From positions 930,001-994,000 of the forward strand of contig NZ_FTNY01000001.1 in the NCBI RefSeq assembly GCF_900156575.1: DNA of 64,000 bases, written 5' to 3'. Source of the stretch: Chryseobacterium shigense (GTDB lineage: Bacteria; Bacteroidota; Bacteroidia; Flavobacteriales; Weeksellaceae). A program made the translations under genes and the position numbers. Every line of letters begins with the position of its first letter. Within the stretch, counting starts at the first letter, position 1. This document shows positions 36,427 through 46,800 of this stretch, in pieces. Under the pieces are notes generated by a model, which was given only the letters and a program-made list of their open reading frames with translations, did no database searches and had not been told where the DNA came from.

Positions 36427-37956
36427 TTATTTACTGATCACTTTATACTGGGGAACCAATGCTTTCATGACGCTCCACGCAATGAGGTAAGCAACGGCAC
36501 ACACTGAAAAAATGATCATATATCCTTTATCGATTCCGTCTGAAACTACAGCTCCGGACTTCTCCAGCTGTTCGAAAAAACCTTCCGGTAATCGTTCGTT
36601 GATGTATTGCGGATATTTTTCCAGTAAAGGAATTCCGTCAACGGTACTCCATGCTTTATGCGCATGATCGAATAATACCCCTGAAGATTTGTTGATTAAA
36701 AATGAGCCGATTCCTCCTGCCATACCGCCGATTCCTGTGATGGTAGCAATGGCTTTTTTAGGAAACATATCGCCTACAGTGGAGAAAATATTCGCCGACC
36801 AGGCCTGATGAGCGGCTCCGGCAATTCCGATGATCAAAACCGGAATCCAGTATGTTACAGAACCTAAAGGTTGTGCCAGCAGTGCCAGCAACGGGAAAAA
36901 GGCAAAGATCAGCATGGCTTTCATTCTTCCGGCATAAGCATTCATTCCTCTTTTTTCAACGAAATATTTTGGAAGCCAGCCGCCAATGATAGACAATAAA
37001 GTGATCATATAAAGGACGAATAATGGCAGTGCGCTTTGAGTAGAATCCATTTTATAAACCGAGCTTAAATAGGCGGGTGTCCAGAACAAAAAGAACCACC
37101 AGATTCCGTCTGTCATGAATTTCCCGAAAGCGAAAGCCCAGGTTTGTCTGTAACTGAAACATTCTCTGAAAGAAAATTTCTTTTCGCGAACACTTGCATC
37201 TGTATTGGGCAGATCATCCTGATCTTGCTGAATATACGTTAATTCATGCTCGTTGACCTTATGATGTACGTGTGGTTTTTTGTAATAAAATACCCAAAGT
37301 CCCATCCACACAAATCCTAAGGCTCCAATGATAATAAACGCCCATTCCCAGCCCATTGATCTGGCAATAAAAGGAATGGTAATCGGTGCAGCCAAAGCGC
37401 CTACAGTAGCTCCGGCATTGAAAATACTCGTTGCTAAGGCTCTGTCTTTTTTAGGGAAATATTCTGCAGTTGTTTTGATGGCTGCCGGGAAATTTCCGGC
37501 TTCACCTACGGCCAGTACAAAACGGGCAAAAATAAACAGGGTAACGCTCGTGCTGATAATAGCGCCTACATGATCTACTTTCCCGATAATTTCTTTAGAC
37601 TCTGCAAAGCCTACCATCCAGTTTCCAGTTAAAACGCCAGAAGTGGCAATTCCGCAAAAGGCGTGTAATACGGCCCCAACCGACCAAATAGCAATGGCCC
37701 AAAGGAAACCTTTTTTGGTATCCATCCAATCGACAAATTTCCCTGCGAAAAGCATACTTACCGCATAGAAAATAGAAAATAATGCGGTGATATTTCCGTA
37801 ATCATTATTGTTCCAGTGGAATTCCGGGGCAATGAAATCTTTCCATGTCAGGGACAAAACCTGGCGATCCATATAATTGATCGTCGTGGCAATGAACAGC
37901 AGAAAGCATATCGTCCATCTGAACGTACTCGGTTTCGAGGATATTTCTTTTTTCAT
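36427..37956 (-). CDS. exuT: Hexuronate transporter (MFS, ExuT-like)
   Basis: The 509-residue membrane protein is an anion:cation symporter-family MFS member. Its N-terminus (RWTICFLLFIATTINYMDRQVLSL) and first helix motif INYMDRQVLS are typical of ExuT/GudP transporters. Helix 4-5 region VGEAGNFPAAIKTTAEYFPKKDRALATSIFN matches the family. It is somewhat longer than E. coli ExuT because of an extra loop around residues 100-140. It should import galacturonate or unsaturated digalacturonate products across the inner membrane. It lies between kdgA and uxaB in the block. Uptake direction and substrate are inferred from context. Confidence 0.9.
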   Translation of the reverse strand: MKKEISSKPSTFRWTICFLLFIATTINYMDRQVLSLTWKDFIAPEFHWNNNDYGNITALFSIFYAVSMLFAGKFVDWMDTKKGFLWAIAIWSVGAVLHAFCGIATSGVLTGNWMVGFAESKEIIGKVDHVGAIISTSVTLFIFARFVLAVGEAGNFPAAIKTTAEYFPKKDRALATSIFNAGATVGALAAPITIPFIARSMGWEWAFIIIGALGFVWMGLWVFYYKKPHVHHKVNEHELTYIQQDQDDLPNTDASVREKKFSFRECFSYRQTWAFAFGKFMTDGIWWFFLFWTPAYLSSVYKMDSTQSALPLFVLYMITLLSIIGGWLPKYFVEKRGMNAYAGRMKAMLIFAFFPLLALLAQPLGSVTYWIPVLIIGIAGAAHQAWSANIFSTVGDMFPKKAIATITGIGGMAGGIGSFLINKSSGVLFDHAHKAWSTVDGIPLLEKYPQYINERLPEGFFEQLEKSGAVVSDGIDKGYMIIFSVCAVAYLIAWSVMKALVPQYKVISK

Positions 37957-38201
37957 ATCAATCTTTAATAGTATTGATTTTTATTGATTCTTGAAACAAA
38001 TGAGAGCAAAAACTCTCCTTTCCATGCTGTTTTCAGCAAGGACTTATTAATTGTGAAAATCGTTTTTATTTAAAACTTAAACATTTCTGAACCGTTAAGT
38101 TGTTAAGAATAGTCAGGTTACCTTTGCTTTAGAAATCCAATTGATTTTTATTGATGTCCCTTGACTCATTCAAAGATCTTAGTGGTTTAATACGTTTTAT
38201 T
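37957..38201. promoter_or_regulatory. Gap before exuT with two identical 16-base words
   Basis: The 245-base gap between kdgA and exuT holds ATTGATTTTTATTGAT at 37973-37988 and again at 38140-38155. The spacing suggests an internal promoter region for exuT-uxaB-uxaA. The role of the repeated word is unknown. No CGATTG-type operator was seen here. Confidence 0.4.
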
Positions 38202-38879
38202 TTAAACTGATAATCTTAATTCTTTAATAATTTGAATTGAATTCGCTACAGTCTCTGTAATTTTTTCGTAATCATATTCCCCGTTTTCATTTTTCACAAA
38301 CAACTGCGACCCCAATCCCACACAATAGGCTCCTGCAGAAATCCATTGAGAGAGGTTTTCTTTTGTTGGCGATACTCCACCTGTAGGCATAATGTGGGAC
38401 CAGGGCATCGGACCTTTTACGGCCTTAATGAATTCCGGTCCTCCCACTTGTGTTGCCGGGAAAATCTTCACAATTTCAGCACCCAGTTCTTCTGCGTAAG
38501 AAATTTCAGAAACGGAACCGCAACCTGGCATCCATGAGATTTTTCTTCTGTTGCAAACTTTCGCCACTTCAGGATTCAATACGGGAGCAACAATGAAATT
38601 GGTTCCATTCTGAATATACAAAGAAGCTGTTCCTGCATCGACTACAGAGCCGACTCCCAGAATCATTTCGGGAAGTTTTTTTGCTGAATATTTCACCAGC
38701 TCTGCAAAAACTTCGTGAGCAAAATCACCTCTGTTCGTAAATTCAAAAACACAGGCACCACCGTCATAGCACGCCTTTAAAATGTTTTTCCCAATCTCGG
38801 CATCAGCGTGGTAAAATACAGGAACAATCCCTGTTTCTTTTACTTTTAATGCCACTTCTATACGCGTAAATCTTGCCAT
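38202..38879 (-). CDS. kdgA: 2-keto-3-deoxy-6-phosphogluconate aldolase
   Basis: This enzyme splits KDPG to pyruvate and glyceraldehyde-3-phosphate, the last step of the pathway. I use the ATG at 38879 (MARFTRIEVALKVKETG); a start at 38945 would run into kdgK. The 225-residue product is a class I aldolase with Glu46 in FEFTNRGDF, and the Schiff-base Lys138 in EIVKIFPATQ. The trailing segment SHIMPTGGVSPTKENLSQW holds the phosphate-binding region. It is 2 bases after the stop of kdgK, so both are one transcript. Confidence 0.94.
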   Translation of the reverse strand: MARFTRIEVALKVKETGIVPVFYHADAEIGKNILKACYDGGACVFEFTNRGDFAHEVFAELVKYSAKKLPEMILGVGSVVDAGTASLYIQNGTNFIVAPVLNPEVAKVCNRRKISWMPGCGSVSEISYAEELGAEIVKIFPATQVGGPEFIKAVKGPMPWSHIMPTGGVSPTKENLSQWISAGAYCVGLGSQLFVKNENGEYDYEKITETVANSIQIIKELRLSV

Positions 38880-38881
38880 AA

Positions 38882-39889
38882 TTATCTTTTTATTCTTCCT
38901 CCTGAACTTCCGTTCATCACTTCTAAAATGTCTTCTGCACTGCAATAGTTGATGTCTCCGGGAATTGTATGCTTGATCGCGCAGGCTGCGTTGGCAAATT
39001 TCAGTGCTTTTTCGTCATCGAAATTCATTAAACCATAAATCAAACCTGCGGCAAAAGCATCACCGGTACCGATTCTGTCGACCACGGGATTTACTTCCAG
39101 AAGCTCAGTCTCAAAATACTGGTCGTGAACCCAAGCTCTTCCTTGTGTCTGCTGAGAACTCGCCGTAACGCCGATTCTTATTTTATCGAAAACCTTTTGG
39201 ATGGAAGGTATTTGTTCTTTTAATTCCTTAGAGGCTTCAATGAAACCTTGTTGATCTGATGAAAACTGAGTTCCTAAAATTTCGTTAATCTCATTAACCC
39301 CGCCAATAAACAACGTTGAATAGGAAACCAGTTCTTTTAAAATGTCACTTCCATTTTTTCCATATTTCCACAGATTGGAACGGTAAGCCGGATCTGTCGT
39401 GATATGAATTCCCATTTCCTGAGCTGTTTTCAAGCCTTCTTTCAACGTTTCATACGCTGCTGCGGAAATTCCTGGGCTGATTCCCGTCCAGTGAAAATAT
39501 TCGCAGCCGTCGAGCGCTTTTTCCCAGTCTATGTGCTCCGCTCTCATGTTAGCAAAAGAACCGTTTAATCTGTTGTAAGCAATTCTGCTTGCCCGGACTG
39601 ATGAACCTGCTTCAAGGAAATATAAACCTAAAGGATGTTCGTTTTTGGTGATGAAACGGGTGTCGATTCCAAAACTTTTAATAAAAGAAACAGCCGATTC
39701 ACCTACGAAATCATCAGAAACACTGCTGATATGTCTTACGGTGCAGCCCATCGTAGCCAATGAAGAAGCGACATTAAGCTCCGTTCCGCCGAAGAAAAAT
39801 TCCATTTCGTGGCTTTGTTTCATGACTCTGTTTCCCGGAGGTGAAAGCCTCATGATAACTTCACCGAATGTGACTATTGTATTGCCCAT
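38882..39889 (-). CDS. kdgK: 2-keto-3-deoxygluconate kinase
   Basis: The 335-residue PfkB-family sugar kinase phosphorylates 2-keto-3-deoxygluconate at C6. The N-terminus carries FFFGGTELNVASSLATMG (31-48), which includes the substrate-binding GG and the PfkB first signature. The C-terminal signature VVDRIGTGDAFAAGLIYG holds the catalytic Asp277. The family also includes other sugar kinases, but the flanking kdgA and uxaC make KDG the likely substrate. It is 10 bases after uxaC and 2 bases before kdgA. Confidence 0.93.
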   Translation of the reverse strand: MGNTIVTFGEVIMRLSPPGNRVMKQSHEMEFFFGGTELNVASSLATMGCTVRHISSVSDDFVGESAVSFIKSFGIDTRFITKNEHPLGLYFLEAGSSVRASRIAYNRLNGSFANMRAEHIDWEKALDGCEYFHWTGISPGISAAAYETLKEGLKTAQEMGIHITTDPAYRSNLWKYGKNGSDILKELVSYSTLFIGGVNEINEILGTQFSSDQQGFIEASKELKEQIPSIQKVFDKIRIGVTASSQQTQGRAWVHDQYFETELLEVNPVVDRIGTGDAFAAGLIYGLMNFDDEKALKFANAACAIKHTIPGDINYCSAEDILEVMNGSSGGRIKR

Positions 39890-39899
39890 CCTGTTCTAT

Positions 39900-41297
39900 T
39901 TAAAAATCAAAATAATGTTTAGCATTGTGATAGCAGATATCAGAGATTGTCTTTCCAATCAGGTCGATATCGTCAGGTAATTCACCATTTTTCATTTCTT
40001 CTCCAAACAGATTACACAATACTCTTCTGAAATACTCGTGTCTCGGGTACGAAAGGAAACTTCTTGAATCCGTCAGCATTCCTACAAAACAGCTGATCAG
40101 TCCCATATTGGAAAGGGCGTTCATCTGCTTGATCATTCCGTCTTTCTGATCCAGGAACCACCATCCGGAACCGAACTGCACTTTTCCTTTGATGCTGCCG
40201 TCATTGAAATTCCCGATCATGGTCGCAAAAATCTCGTTGTCGGCAGGATTTAAGTTATATAAAATGGTCTTTGTTAACTGGTCTTTTCCGTCTAATGTAT
40301 TTAACAATTTGGACAGGGTTTCAGCCTGAACGAAGTCACCGATGGAATCCCAACCGGTATCCGGACCCAGGATTCTGTGCATTCTTTCATTATTATTTCT
40401 CAATGCTCCCAGATGGAACTGCTGAACCCAGCCGAATTTGTGGTAGGTTTCGCCTAAGAATAATAAAATGGCAGTTTTGAACTGATTGACCTGCTTTTCA
40501 GCAATCACTTTTCCTGATAATTTATCATTGAAAATGGTGTTTACTTCAGCATCAGTTGCTTCTTCGAAAGAAATATTATTCAGTCCGTGGTCGCAAAGTC
40601 GGCATCCGTTTTCGTGGAAATATTCAATTCTTTTAAGCAAAGCATCACATAAAGTCTGGTAAGAATTAATCTCAATTCCGGCGGACTCGCCTAATTTTGA
40701 AATATAATCTGCAAAATTATGATTTTCAATCAAAATTGCCTTATCAGGACGGAAAGCTGTGCTTACTTTGATACTGAAGTCGCTTTTCGCCAAATCCTGG
40801 TGATAATTCAACAGATCGGTAGGATCTTCCGTAGTACAGAGAGATTCTACGTTCATCATTTTAAGCAAACCTCTTGTTGATTTTTCAGGCGTCTGAAGCT
40901 GAGCGGTGATGTTCTCGTAAATTTCCGATGCATTGTCAGCATTGAGCAATTCATCAATTCCGAAATATCTTTTTAATTCCAAATGCGTCCAGTGATACAA
41001 TGGATTTCTCAAGGTATACGGAACTGTTTTTGCCCAGGCTTCAAATTTTTCTTTGTCTGAAGAATCCCCGGTAATGAATTTTTCGTTCACGCCCAGGGTA
41101 CGCATGGCTCTCCACTTGTAATGGTCACCAGCAATCCAGACTTTTGAGATATTTTCAAAAACCGTGTCATCAGCAATATCTTTAGGAATCAAATGATTAT
41201 GATAATCAATGATGGGTTGTTTTTCTGCGAATCTGAAGTACAATTCTTCAGCTTGTTTATTGTGTAGTAAAAAGTTATCTGTAATAAAAGGTTTCAT
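39900..41297 (-). CDS. uxaC: Uronate isomerase
   Basis: The 465-residue amidohydrolase-fold enzyme converts galacturonate to tagaturonate, and also glucuronate to fructuronate. It shows DYHNHL (31-36), the metal-site HxH of the family, followed by WKWRAMRTLG-type text (HYKWRAMRTLGVNEKFITGD) and LCTTEDPTDLL, and KVSTAFRPDKAI in the middle, all of which match UxaC. It is cytoplasmic. It follows kduD by 18 bases and is followed by kdgK. It feeds tagaturonate to uxaB in the same block. Confidence 0.95.
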   Translation of the reverse strand: MKPFITDNFLLHNKQAEELYFRFAEKQPIIDYHNHLIPKDIADDTVFENISKVWIAGDHYKWRAMRTLGVNEKFITGDSSDKEKFEAWAKTVPYTLRNPLYHWTHLELKRYFGIDELLNADNASEIYENITAQLQTPEKSTRGLLKMMNVESLCTTEDPTDLLNYHQDLAKSDFSIKVSTAFRPDKAILIENHNFADYISKLGESAGIEINSYQTLCDALLKRIEYFHENGCRLCDHGLNNISFEEATDAEVNTIFNDKLSGKVIAEKQVNQFKTAILLFLGETYHKFGWVQQFHLGALRNNNERMHRILGPDTGWDSIGDFVQAETLSKLLNTLDGKDQLTKTILYNLNPADNEIFATMIGNFNDGSIKGKVQFGSGWWFLDQKDGMIKQMNALSNMGLISCFVGMLTDSRSFLSYPRHEYFRRVLCNLFGEEMKNGELPDDIDLIGKTISDICYHNAKHYFDF

Positions 41298-41315
41298 TCT
41301 AGTCTAATTCTGTTG

Positions 41316-42098
41316 TTACTCATGAGCAGGTTTCCCGATAGTGGCCAAAATCCCTCCATCTACGTAAATAATCTGTCCGTTGATGAATCTGCTTGCGTCA
41401 GAGGCTAAGAAAATAGCCGTTCCTGCAAGGTCTTCGGGATTTCCCCATCTTCCTTCCGGAGTTCTGCTGATGATAAAATCATTGAAAGGATGTCCATCCA
41501 CTCTGATAGGTTCGGTCTGAGAAGTGGCAAAATATCCGGGACCGATACCGTTCACCTGAATATTGTGTTTTGCCCATTCCGTCGCCAGATTTTTGGTCAG
41601 CATTTTTAGTCCGCCTTTTGCAGAAGCGTACGCTACTACATTATCACGGCCCAGCTCACTCATCATCGAGCAGATGTTGATGATCTTTCCGGATTTTCTT
41701 TTGATCATATGTTTGCCGATTAACTTCGACATGATAAAAGGTCCTGTAAGATCTACATCGATTACTTTTCTAAAGTCTTCTACTTCCATCTCAATCGCCG
41801 GAACACGTTTGATGATTCCTGCGTTGTTGACAAGGATGTCTATTTTTCCGTGGGTAGCCTCCATGAGAGCTACTTTCTGAGCGGCTTCCAGTTCGTCTGT
41901 AACATCAAAAAGATAACCTGTTGCTTTGTATCCCTTTTCGTGATAATAATCTAAAGCAGCCTCTAATTTTGATGGTGTTGTACTTGTAATAGCCAGTTCA
42001 GCACCTGCCGCAGCAAGACCTTCGGCCATTGCCATTCCCAATCCGTGAGTACCGCCTGTAACAACTGCTACTTTACCGGATAAATCAAATAAATTCAT
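41316..42098 (-). CDS. kduD: 2-dehydro-3-deoxy-D-gluconate 5-dehydrogenase (SDR)
   Basis: The 260-residue short-chain dehydrogenase reduces 2,5-diketo-3-deoxygluconate to 2-keto-3-deoxygluconate. It shows the Rossmann motif TGGTHGLG (14-21), NNAG (91-94), the catalytic Ser144, Tyr157 and Lys161 (AYASAK), and the C-terminal PGYFATSQTEPIR. Generic SDRs such as gluconate 5-dehydrogenase look similar, but its place directly after kduI supports KduD. It is 8 bases after kduI and 18 bases before uxaC. Confidence 0.93.
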   Translation of the reverse strand: MNLFDLSGKVAVVTGGTHGLGMAMAEGLAAAGAELAITSTTPSKLEAALDYYHEKGYKATGYLFDVTDELEAAQKVALMEATHGKIDILVNNAGIIKRVPAIEMEVEDFRKVIDVDLTGPFIMSKLIGKHMIKRKSGKIINICSMMSELGRDNVVAYASAKGGLKMLTKNLATEWAKHNIQVNGIGPGYFATSQTEPIRVDGHPFNDFIISRTPEGRWGNPEDLAGTAIFLASDASRFINGQIIYVDGGILATIGKPAHE

Positions 42099-42106
42099 TA
42101 GAAAAA

Positions 42107-42943
42107 TTACTTTAGTTCGTTAGTTTTGATCCCGTCCATATCGCCATAGTCCATATTTTCTCCGGCCATACCCCAGATAAAAGTATAATTGGAAGTTCCG
42201 ACTCCTGAATGGATGGACCATTCCGGAGATAACACAGCTTCATGATTTTTCATAAAAATATGACGCGTTTCGTGAGGCTGCCCCATCAGGTGGTTCACCG
42301 TCTGCCCTTCTTCAAGATCAAAATAGAAATAGGCTTCCATTCTTCTGGCGTGAACATGCGCAGGCATCGTATTCCAGACACTTCCGGGTTGAAGCTCTGT
42401 CATTCCCATTTGAAGCTGACAGGTTTCAAGAACACTGTTAACAAGCAGTTTATTGATTGTACGTTTGTTAGCATATTTTTCTTCGCCCAGTTCTACAATT
42501 TCAGCTTCATTCTTCGTGATCTTCTTCGTTGGATAGGTATGATGTGCGGGCGCTGAATTGATGTAAAAGTAAGGCTGTTCATGACCTTCTTTTTCAAAAA
42601 CCACTTCTTTTGCTCCTTTTCCGATGTACAGGGCTTCTTTATTTCCAAGCTCATAGACTTCGCCATCCACTGTTACTTTTCCTGAACCTCCCACGTTGAT
42701 GATTCCCAACTCTCTCCTGTCAAGGAAATGCCCGGCTTTCAGATCGTCCGTGGGTTCCAGTTTCAAGGCTTTCGATACGGGCGTTATCCCTCCTACTATC
42801 AGCCTGTCATACATAGAATAGACCAGTTTTATTCTGTCTCCATTAAATAAATCATCGATTAGAAACTCCCTCCTGAGGTCTTCTGTTGAATACTTTTTCA
42901 CATCTTCAGGATGGTGGGCGTAACGAAATTCTGATTGTGTCAT
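42107..42943 (-). CDS. kduI: 5-keto-4-deoxyuronate isomerase
   Basis: The 278-residue zinc cupin isomerises 5-keto-4-deoxyuronate to 2,5-diketo-3-deoxygluconate. Conserved zinc ligands are visible as His196 and His198 (PAHVHARRME), Glu203 and His245 (WSIHSG), the same numbers as in E. coli KduI. The N-terminal region EFRYAHHPEDVKKYSTEDLR is typical. It is the first gene of the minus-strand block, and a candidate LacI operator lies about 60-80 bases upstream of its start. Its substrate arises from unsaturated galacturonate released by lyases and GH105. Confidence 0.96.
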   Translation of the reverse strand: MTQSEFRYAHHPEDVKKYSTEDLRREFLIDDLFNGDRIKLVYSMYDRLIVGGITPVSKALKLEPTDDLKAGHFLDRRELGIINVGGSGKVTVDGEVYELGNKEALYIGKGAKEVVFEKEGHEQPYFYINSAPAHHTYPTKKITKNEAEIVELGEEKYANKRTINKLLVNSVLETCQLQMGMTELQPGSVWNTMPAHVHARRMEAYFYFDLEEGQTVNHLMGQPHETRHIFMKNHEAVLSPEWSIHSGVGTSNYTFIWGMAGENMDYGDMDGIKTNELK

Positions 42944-42998
42944 ACTACTTGATTTTTATCCTTTTCTCTTTGCGGTTTTATCAAACCTGTTAAACATT

Positions 42999-43023
42999 GT
43001 GTAATCGATTGCATGAATTACAC
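42999..43023. promoter_or_regulatory. Candidate LacI operator upstream of kduI
   Basis: The core TGTAATCGATTGCAT (43000-43014) shares AATCGATTGCA with the site before susC. It is enclosed by an inverted repeat GTGTAAT (42999-43005) and ATTACAC (43017-43023). It lies about 60 bases upstream of the kduI start at 42943, which suits a repressor site. Binding is inferred. Confidence 0.65.
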
Positions 43024-43676
43024 TAAAATTGAGCAGAAATACTTACGGGATAAATATATAATTATTCTTTAATTAGTTCACAAAAAATTAATTTTAATTT
43101 ACAAATAACTGAATTACAACACAATAAAATGATATCATAAAAGAAAAAAAGAGAATTTTTGAAGAAAAAAAGCGGTTTATAGTAACCAAAATTAATGCTC
43201 AACATCAACTCAAATATAAAATCATGCCAAATAAAATAGCAAAATCCAAAATACTGAATCAATATAAATAATGAAAAATACATCTATATACTCTATATAA
43301 TAAGTCTAAACGTTATCAACTATAAAATACAGTCTTCAATTCCATGTATAAAAGATGACAAAAATCAGGAAATGAGTGAAAATTTTCTTCTTCAGGACAG
43401 ATTTTGGAGATTTCAGAGGCATAAATCAGGCTTAATTTTAAGTAATTTTTAAGTTTTAAAATGTTAAACAGTGAAAAAAGCATAAAAAAACAGACGAAAT
43501 AATAAAAGACGCATAAAACTAACAAAATACTGATATACAGCTCTTTAAATTAGACTAACTAATCAATGTTTTATCAAAATGAATCAATTAAACCATCAAT
43601 TTAATGAAAAAATAATATTTTTTTCTTTGCATATTGGAAAATAATATTAGTTTAGGAGCCAGAATAAAAGAATACG

Positions 43677-43717
43677 AAATTTTACGCAATCGATTGCACA
43701 ATACCAGCGTAAAATTT
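43677..43717. promoter_or_regulatory. Candidate LacI operator inside an inverted repeat before susC
   Basis: GCAATCGATTGC (43686-43697) is a perfect 12-base palindrome, with CGATTG at its centre as in other LacI-type sites. It overlaps a larger inverted repeat with perfect 11-base arms, AAATTTTACGC (43677-43687) and GCGTAAAATTT (43707-43717). The repeat ends 107 bases before the susC ATG. The larger repeat could form a hairpin in the leader mRNA. Function is inferred. Confidence 0.65.
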
Positions 43718-43824
43718 TTAACAGGATCTACCACTAGAATAAGCAGAATACTTCATAATCCAAAAACAAAAAAAACGATTGAAAAAAAACTTTCAACCAG
43801 GAATTAAAACTATAAGGATACAAA

Positions 43825-46800
43825 ATGGATAAAAAAGTACAATCAATAAAGTGGTTATATTTAACTGTCTTTCTACTTCCTGTCCTTGCCATGGCTCAAG
43901 AAAAAGATAAGGAAACCAAACTGGACGATGTGGTTTTGGTAGGATATACAAAAGTTTCTAAGAAAGACGTTACAAACGCTGTTTCCTCAGTGAAAGGCGA
44001 AGCTCTTAAAGATATGCCTTCCACGAATGCGGCAGAAGCAATTCAGGGAAGACTTGCAGGGGTACAGGTATCACTGAGTGAGGGATCTCCCGGAGCTGAT
44101 GTGGATATTGTAGTGCGTGGAGGAAACTCCATTACGCAAAGCAATGCACCACTCTATATTGTAGACGGTATTCAGATGGATAATGCTCTGAGTATCTTGT
44201 CTCCAAAGGAAATAGAATCAATAGAAGTATTGAAAGACGCCTCATCAACCTCTATCTTCGGTTCAAGAGGAGCCAACGGAGTGGTGCTGATTACCACGAA
44301 AGGAGGCCGTAAAAAAGCAAAGACTACCATTAATTATAACGGATTTGTAGGGGTAAGAAAAATTCAGAATAAAATTGATGTTCTGGATCCTTATCAGTAC
44401 GTCCTTTACCAGTACGAACAGTATTATAAAAATGGCTTGGAAGCTGATATTACTACCTTTAATACACGCTACGGAACCTTCGATCAGCTGGGTAAATATA
44501 AGTCCATGAAAAAGACGGACTGGCAGGATAAAGTATTTGGGAGAGAAGCATTCAACTTTACGCATAACGTTTCTATATCAGGGGGTTCTGAAAATTCAGC
44601 CTTCGCTTTGACATTGAATAATGTTCAGGAAGACGGGGTGATGATTGGTTCTGCGTTTAAACGGAGTATGGCGAACTTCAAATATGATTATGATGTTTCA
44701 AAGAAGTTAAGCATTGGTCTTAATGCGCGATACAGCAGACAGATGATCTACGGCGCAGGAACTTCTGCTTCCGGTTCACAGAGTACAAACAGATTAAGAA
44801 ATGCCATACGATATCAGCCTTTTGAAGGCGGGTCATCTGTAGATGTGGATGAGTTTGATCCTTTATTTGCAGATCAGACCAATCTTGTAAATCCTGTTTT
44901 ACTAGCCAATGATGAAGTTAAAGAAAGCGGAAGAAATGATTTATTGCTTAATGCCACCATTGATTATAAAATAAGTAAAGACTTTACTTTCAGAAGTGTA
45001 ATCGGGTACGTACAGAGAGATCAGATCGTTAATCAGTTTTCCGGTCCTGTAACCACGCTGGCTAGACAAAATAATGACCAGCCGGTCGTATTTTTAAGTA
45101 ACAGTCAGTCCAGAAGAATCACGAATACCAATACCCTGAACTACAGAAAGACCTTTGGAAACCATAAACTGGATTTATTAGCAGGTCAGGAAACGGTAAG
45201 AACGGATGGCGAATCGATGTCTATCAACATCAAGTGGTTTCCAAAATCTTCTTCAGCACAAGAAGCATTTGCCAATGTACAACTGGCTTCCCCTCCATCA
45301 GGAATGGTTCAGGATGCACCGAAAACAATGGGAGATATAGACCGTCTGGCTTCATTTTTTGGAAGAGCGAACTATATCTATAAAAACAAATATATTGCAA
45401 CCGTATCCATGAGAGCGGACGGCTCAAGTGTTTTCAAACCAGGCTCGAACCAGTGGGGATATTTTCCGGCAGCTTCATTGGCATGGAAAATCAAAGAAGA
45501 AAATTTCTTAAAAGAAAACAATTCAATTAATGAATTAAAACTCCGTTTAGGATTCGGAAAATCCGGAAACAACAGAATCGGAGCCTTCTTATATGATACC
45601 TTCTTTACTTCATCATCAGATTACGGCTATGCTTTCGGAACCAGCGTTACTCCAGGGGCTACTACCGGGAATATCATGGCCAACCCGAATGTAAAATGGG
45701 AAACTGCCAGTTCTTATAACGCAGGTTTAGACTTCGGCTTATTTAAAGGCAGACTGTACGGTACTCTTGATGTGTATAAAACCGATACAAAAGACCTTCT
45801 GTTATTGGCTAAAATACCTCAAACTTCCGGCTATGAGTATCAATATCAAAACTCCGGAAGCAGCGAAAATAAAGGGATCGAATTATCGATGGGTGGCGCG
45901 ATCATCAACAAGGAAAATTTTTCTTGGAAAATCGATGCCAATATTTCCTCTAACAGAAATACAATTAAGAGTTTAGGGAATAATGCGTCCGCAAGTGCCA
46001 ATTATTACTACTACCCTTCCGGATGGCAAAACAACCTGTTTGATTTCCTGGTACAGGTAGGCAAGCCGGTAGGTACCTATTGGGGCTATGTTACGGCCGG
46101 AAGATATGAAGTGAGTGAGTTCAATTATGATGCGGCAACACAGGCGTACTCTCTAAAAGCAGGCGTAGCCAGTTCAGCAGCTGTAGCCAACGGAGCGAAA
46201 CCCATCCAGCCGGGAGATCTTAAGCTGAAAGACATTAACAATGACGGGGTGATCGACAGTAAGGATATGACTGATTTAGGAAGTGCACAACCCAAATTCT
46301 ATGGAGGTTTCACGCAGACTTTCAGATATAAAAACTGGGATATGAGTTTACTTTTCAACTTCTCAATCGGAAATAAAGTATACAATGCGAATAAGATAGA
46401 ATACAGTACACAATATCTTTACAAGGACAACAATATGCTGGCAGAGGTTGCCGACCGATGGAGATGGTTTGACGATGCGGGGATAAAGGTGACAGATCCT
46501 ACTGCTCTTGCCGCTCTCAATGCCAATACAACGATGTGGACTCCGCCTGCAGGAGCCTATTTCCTGCACTCCTACGCCATTGAAGACGGATCTTTTTTAA
46601 GACTGAACAACGTTACTGTTGGATTCAGTTTGCCAAAAGGTTCTCTGGAAGCCATTGGTGTTAAAAACCTGAGACTGTATGCTACGGTAAATAATTTATT
46701 TACCATTACCGGGTATTCAGGATTCGACCCTGAGGCTAACACCAGAAGAAACCCGCTTACGCCGGGAGTAGATTATTCTGCCTATCCGCGAAGCCGATTT

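Larger units (their letters stand above)
42944..43824. other. Divergent control region between kduI and susC
   Basis: This 881-base AT-rich region holds no supported gene. Two open frames on the minus strand (around 43062-43283 and 43316-43525) are very AT-rich and Phe/Leu/Ile-heavy and look like chance. The region carries two CGATTG-type candidate operators (near 43003 and 43686), one near each flanking gene, and a large inverted repeat before susC. It is the likely control hub of the locus. Confidence 0.7.

Noticed and set aside
43062..43525. Two short minus-strand open frames in the kduI-susC gap
   Set aside because: They are AT-rich, hydrophobic by composition, lack a start context and overlap the control region, so they look like chance frames.
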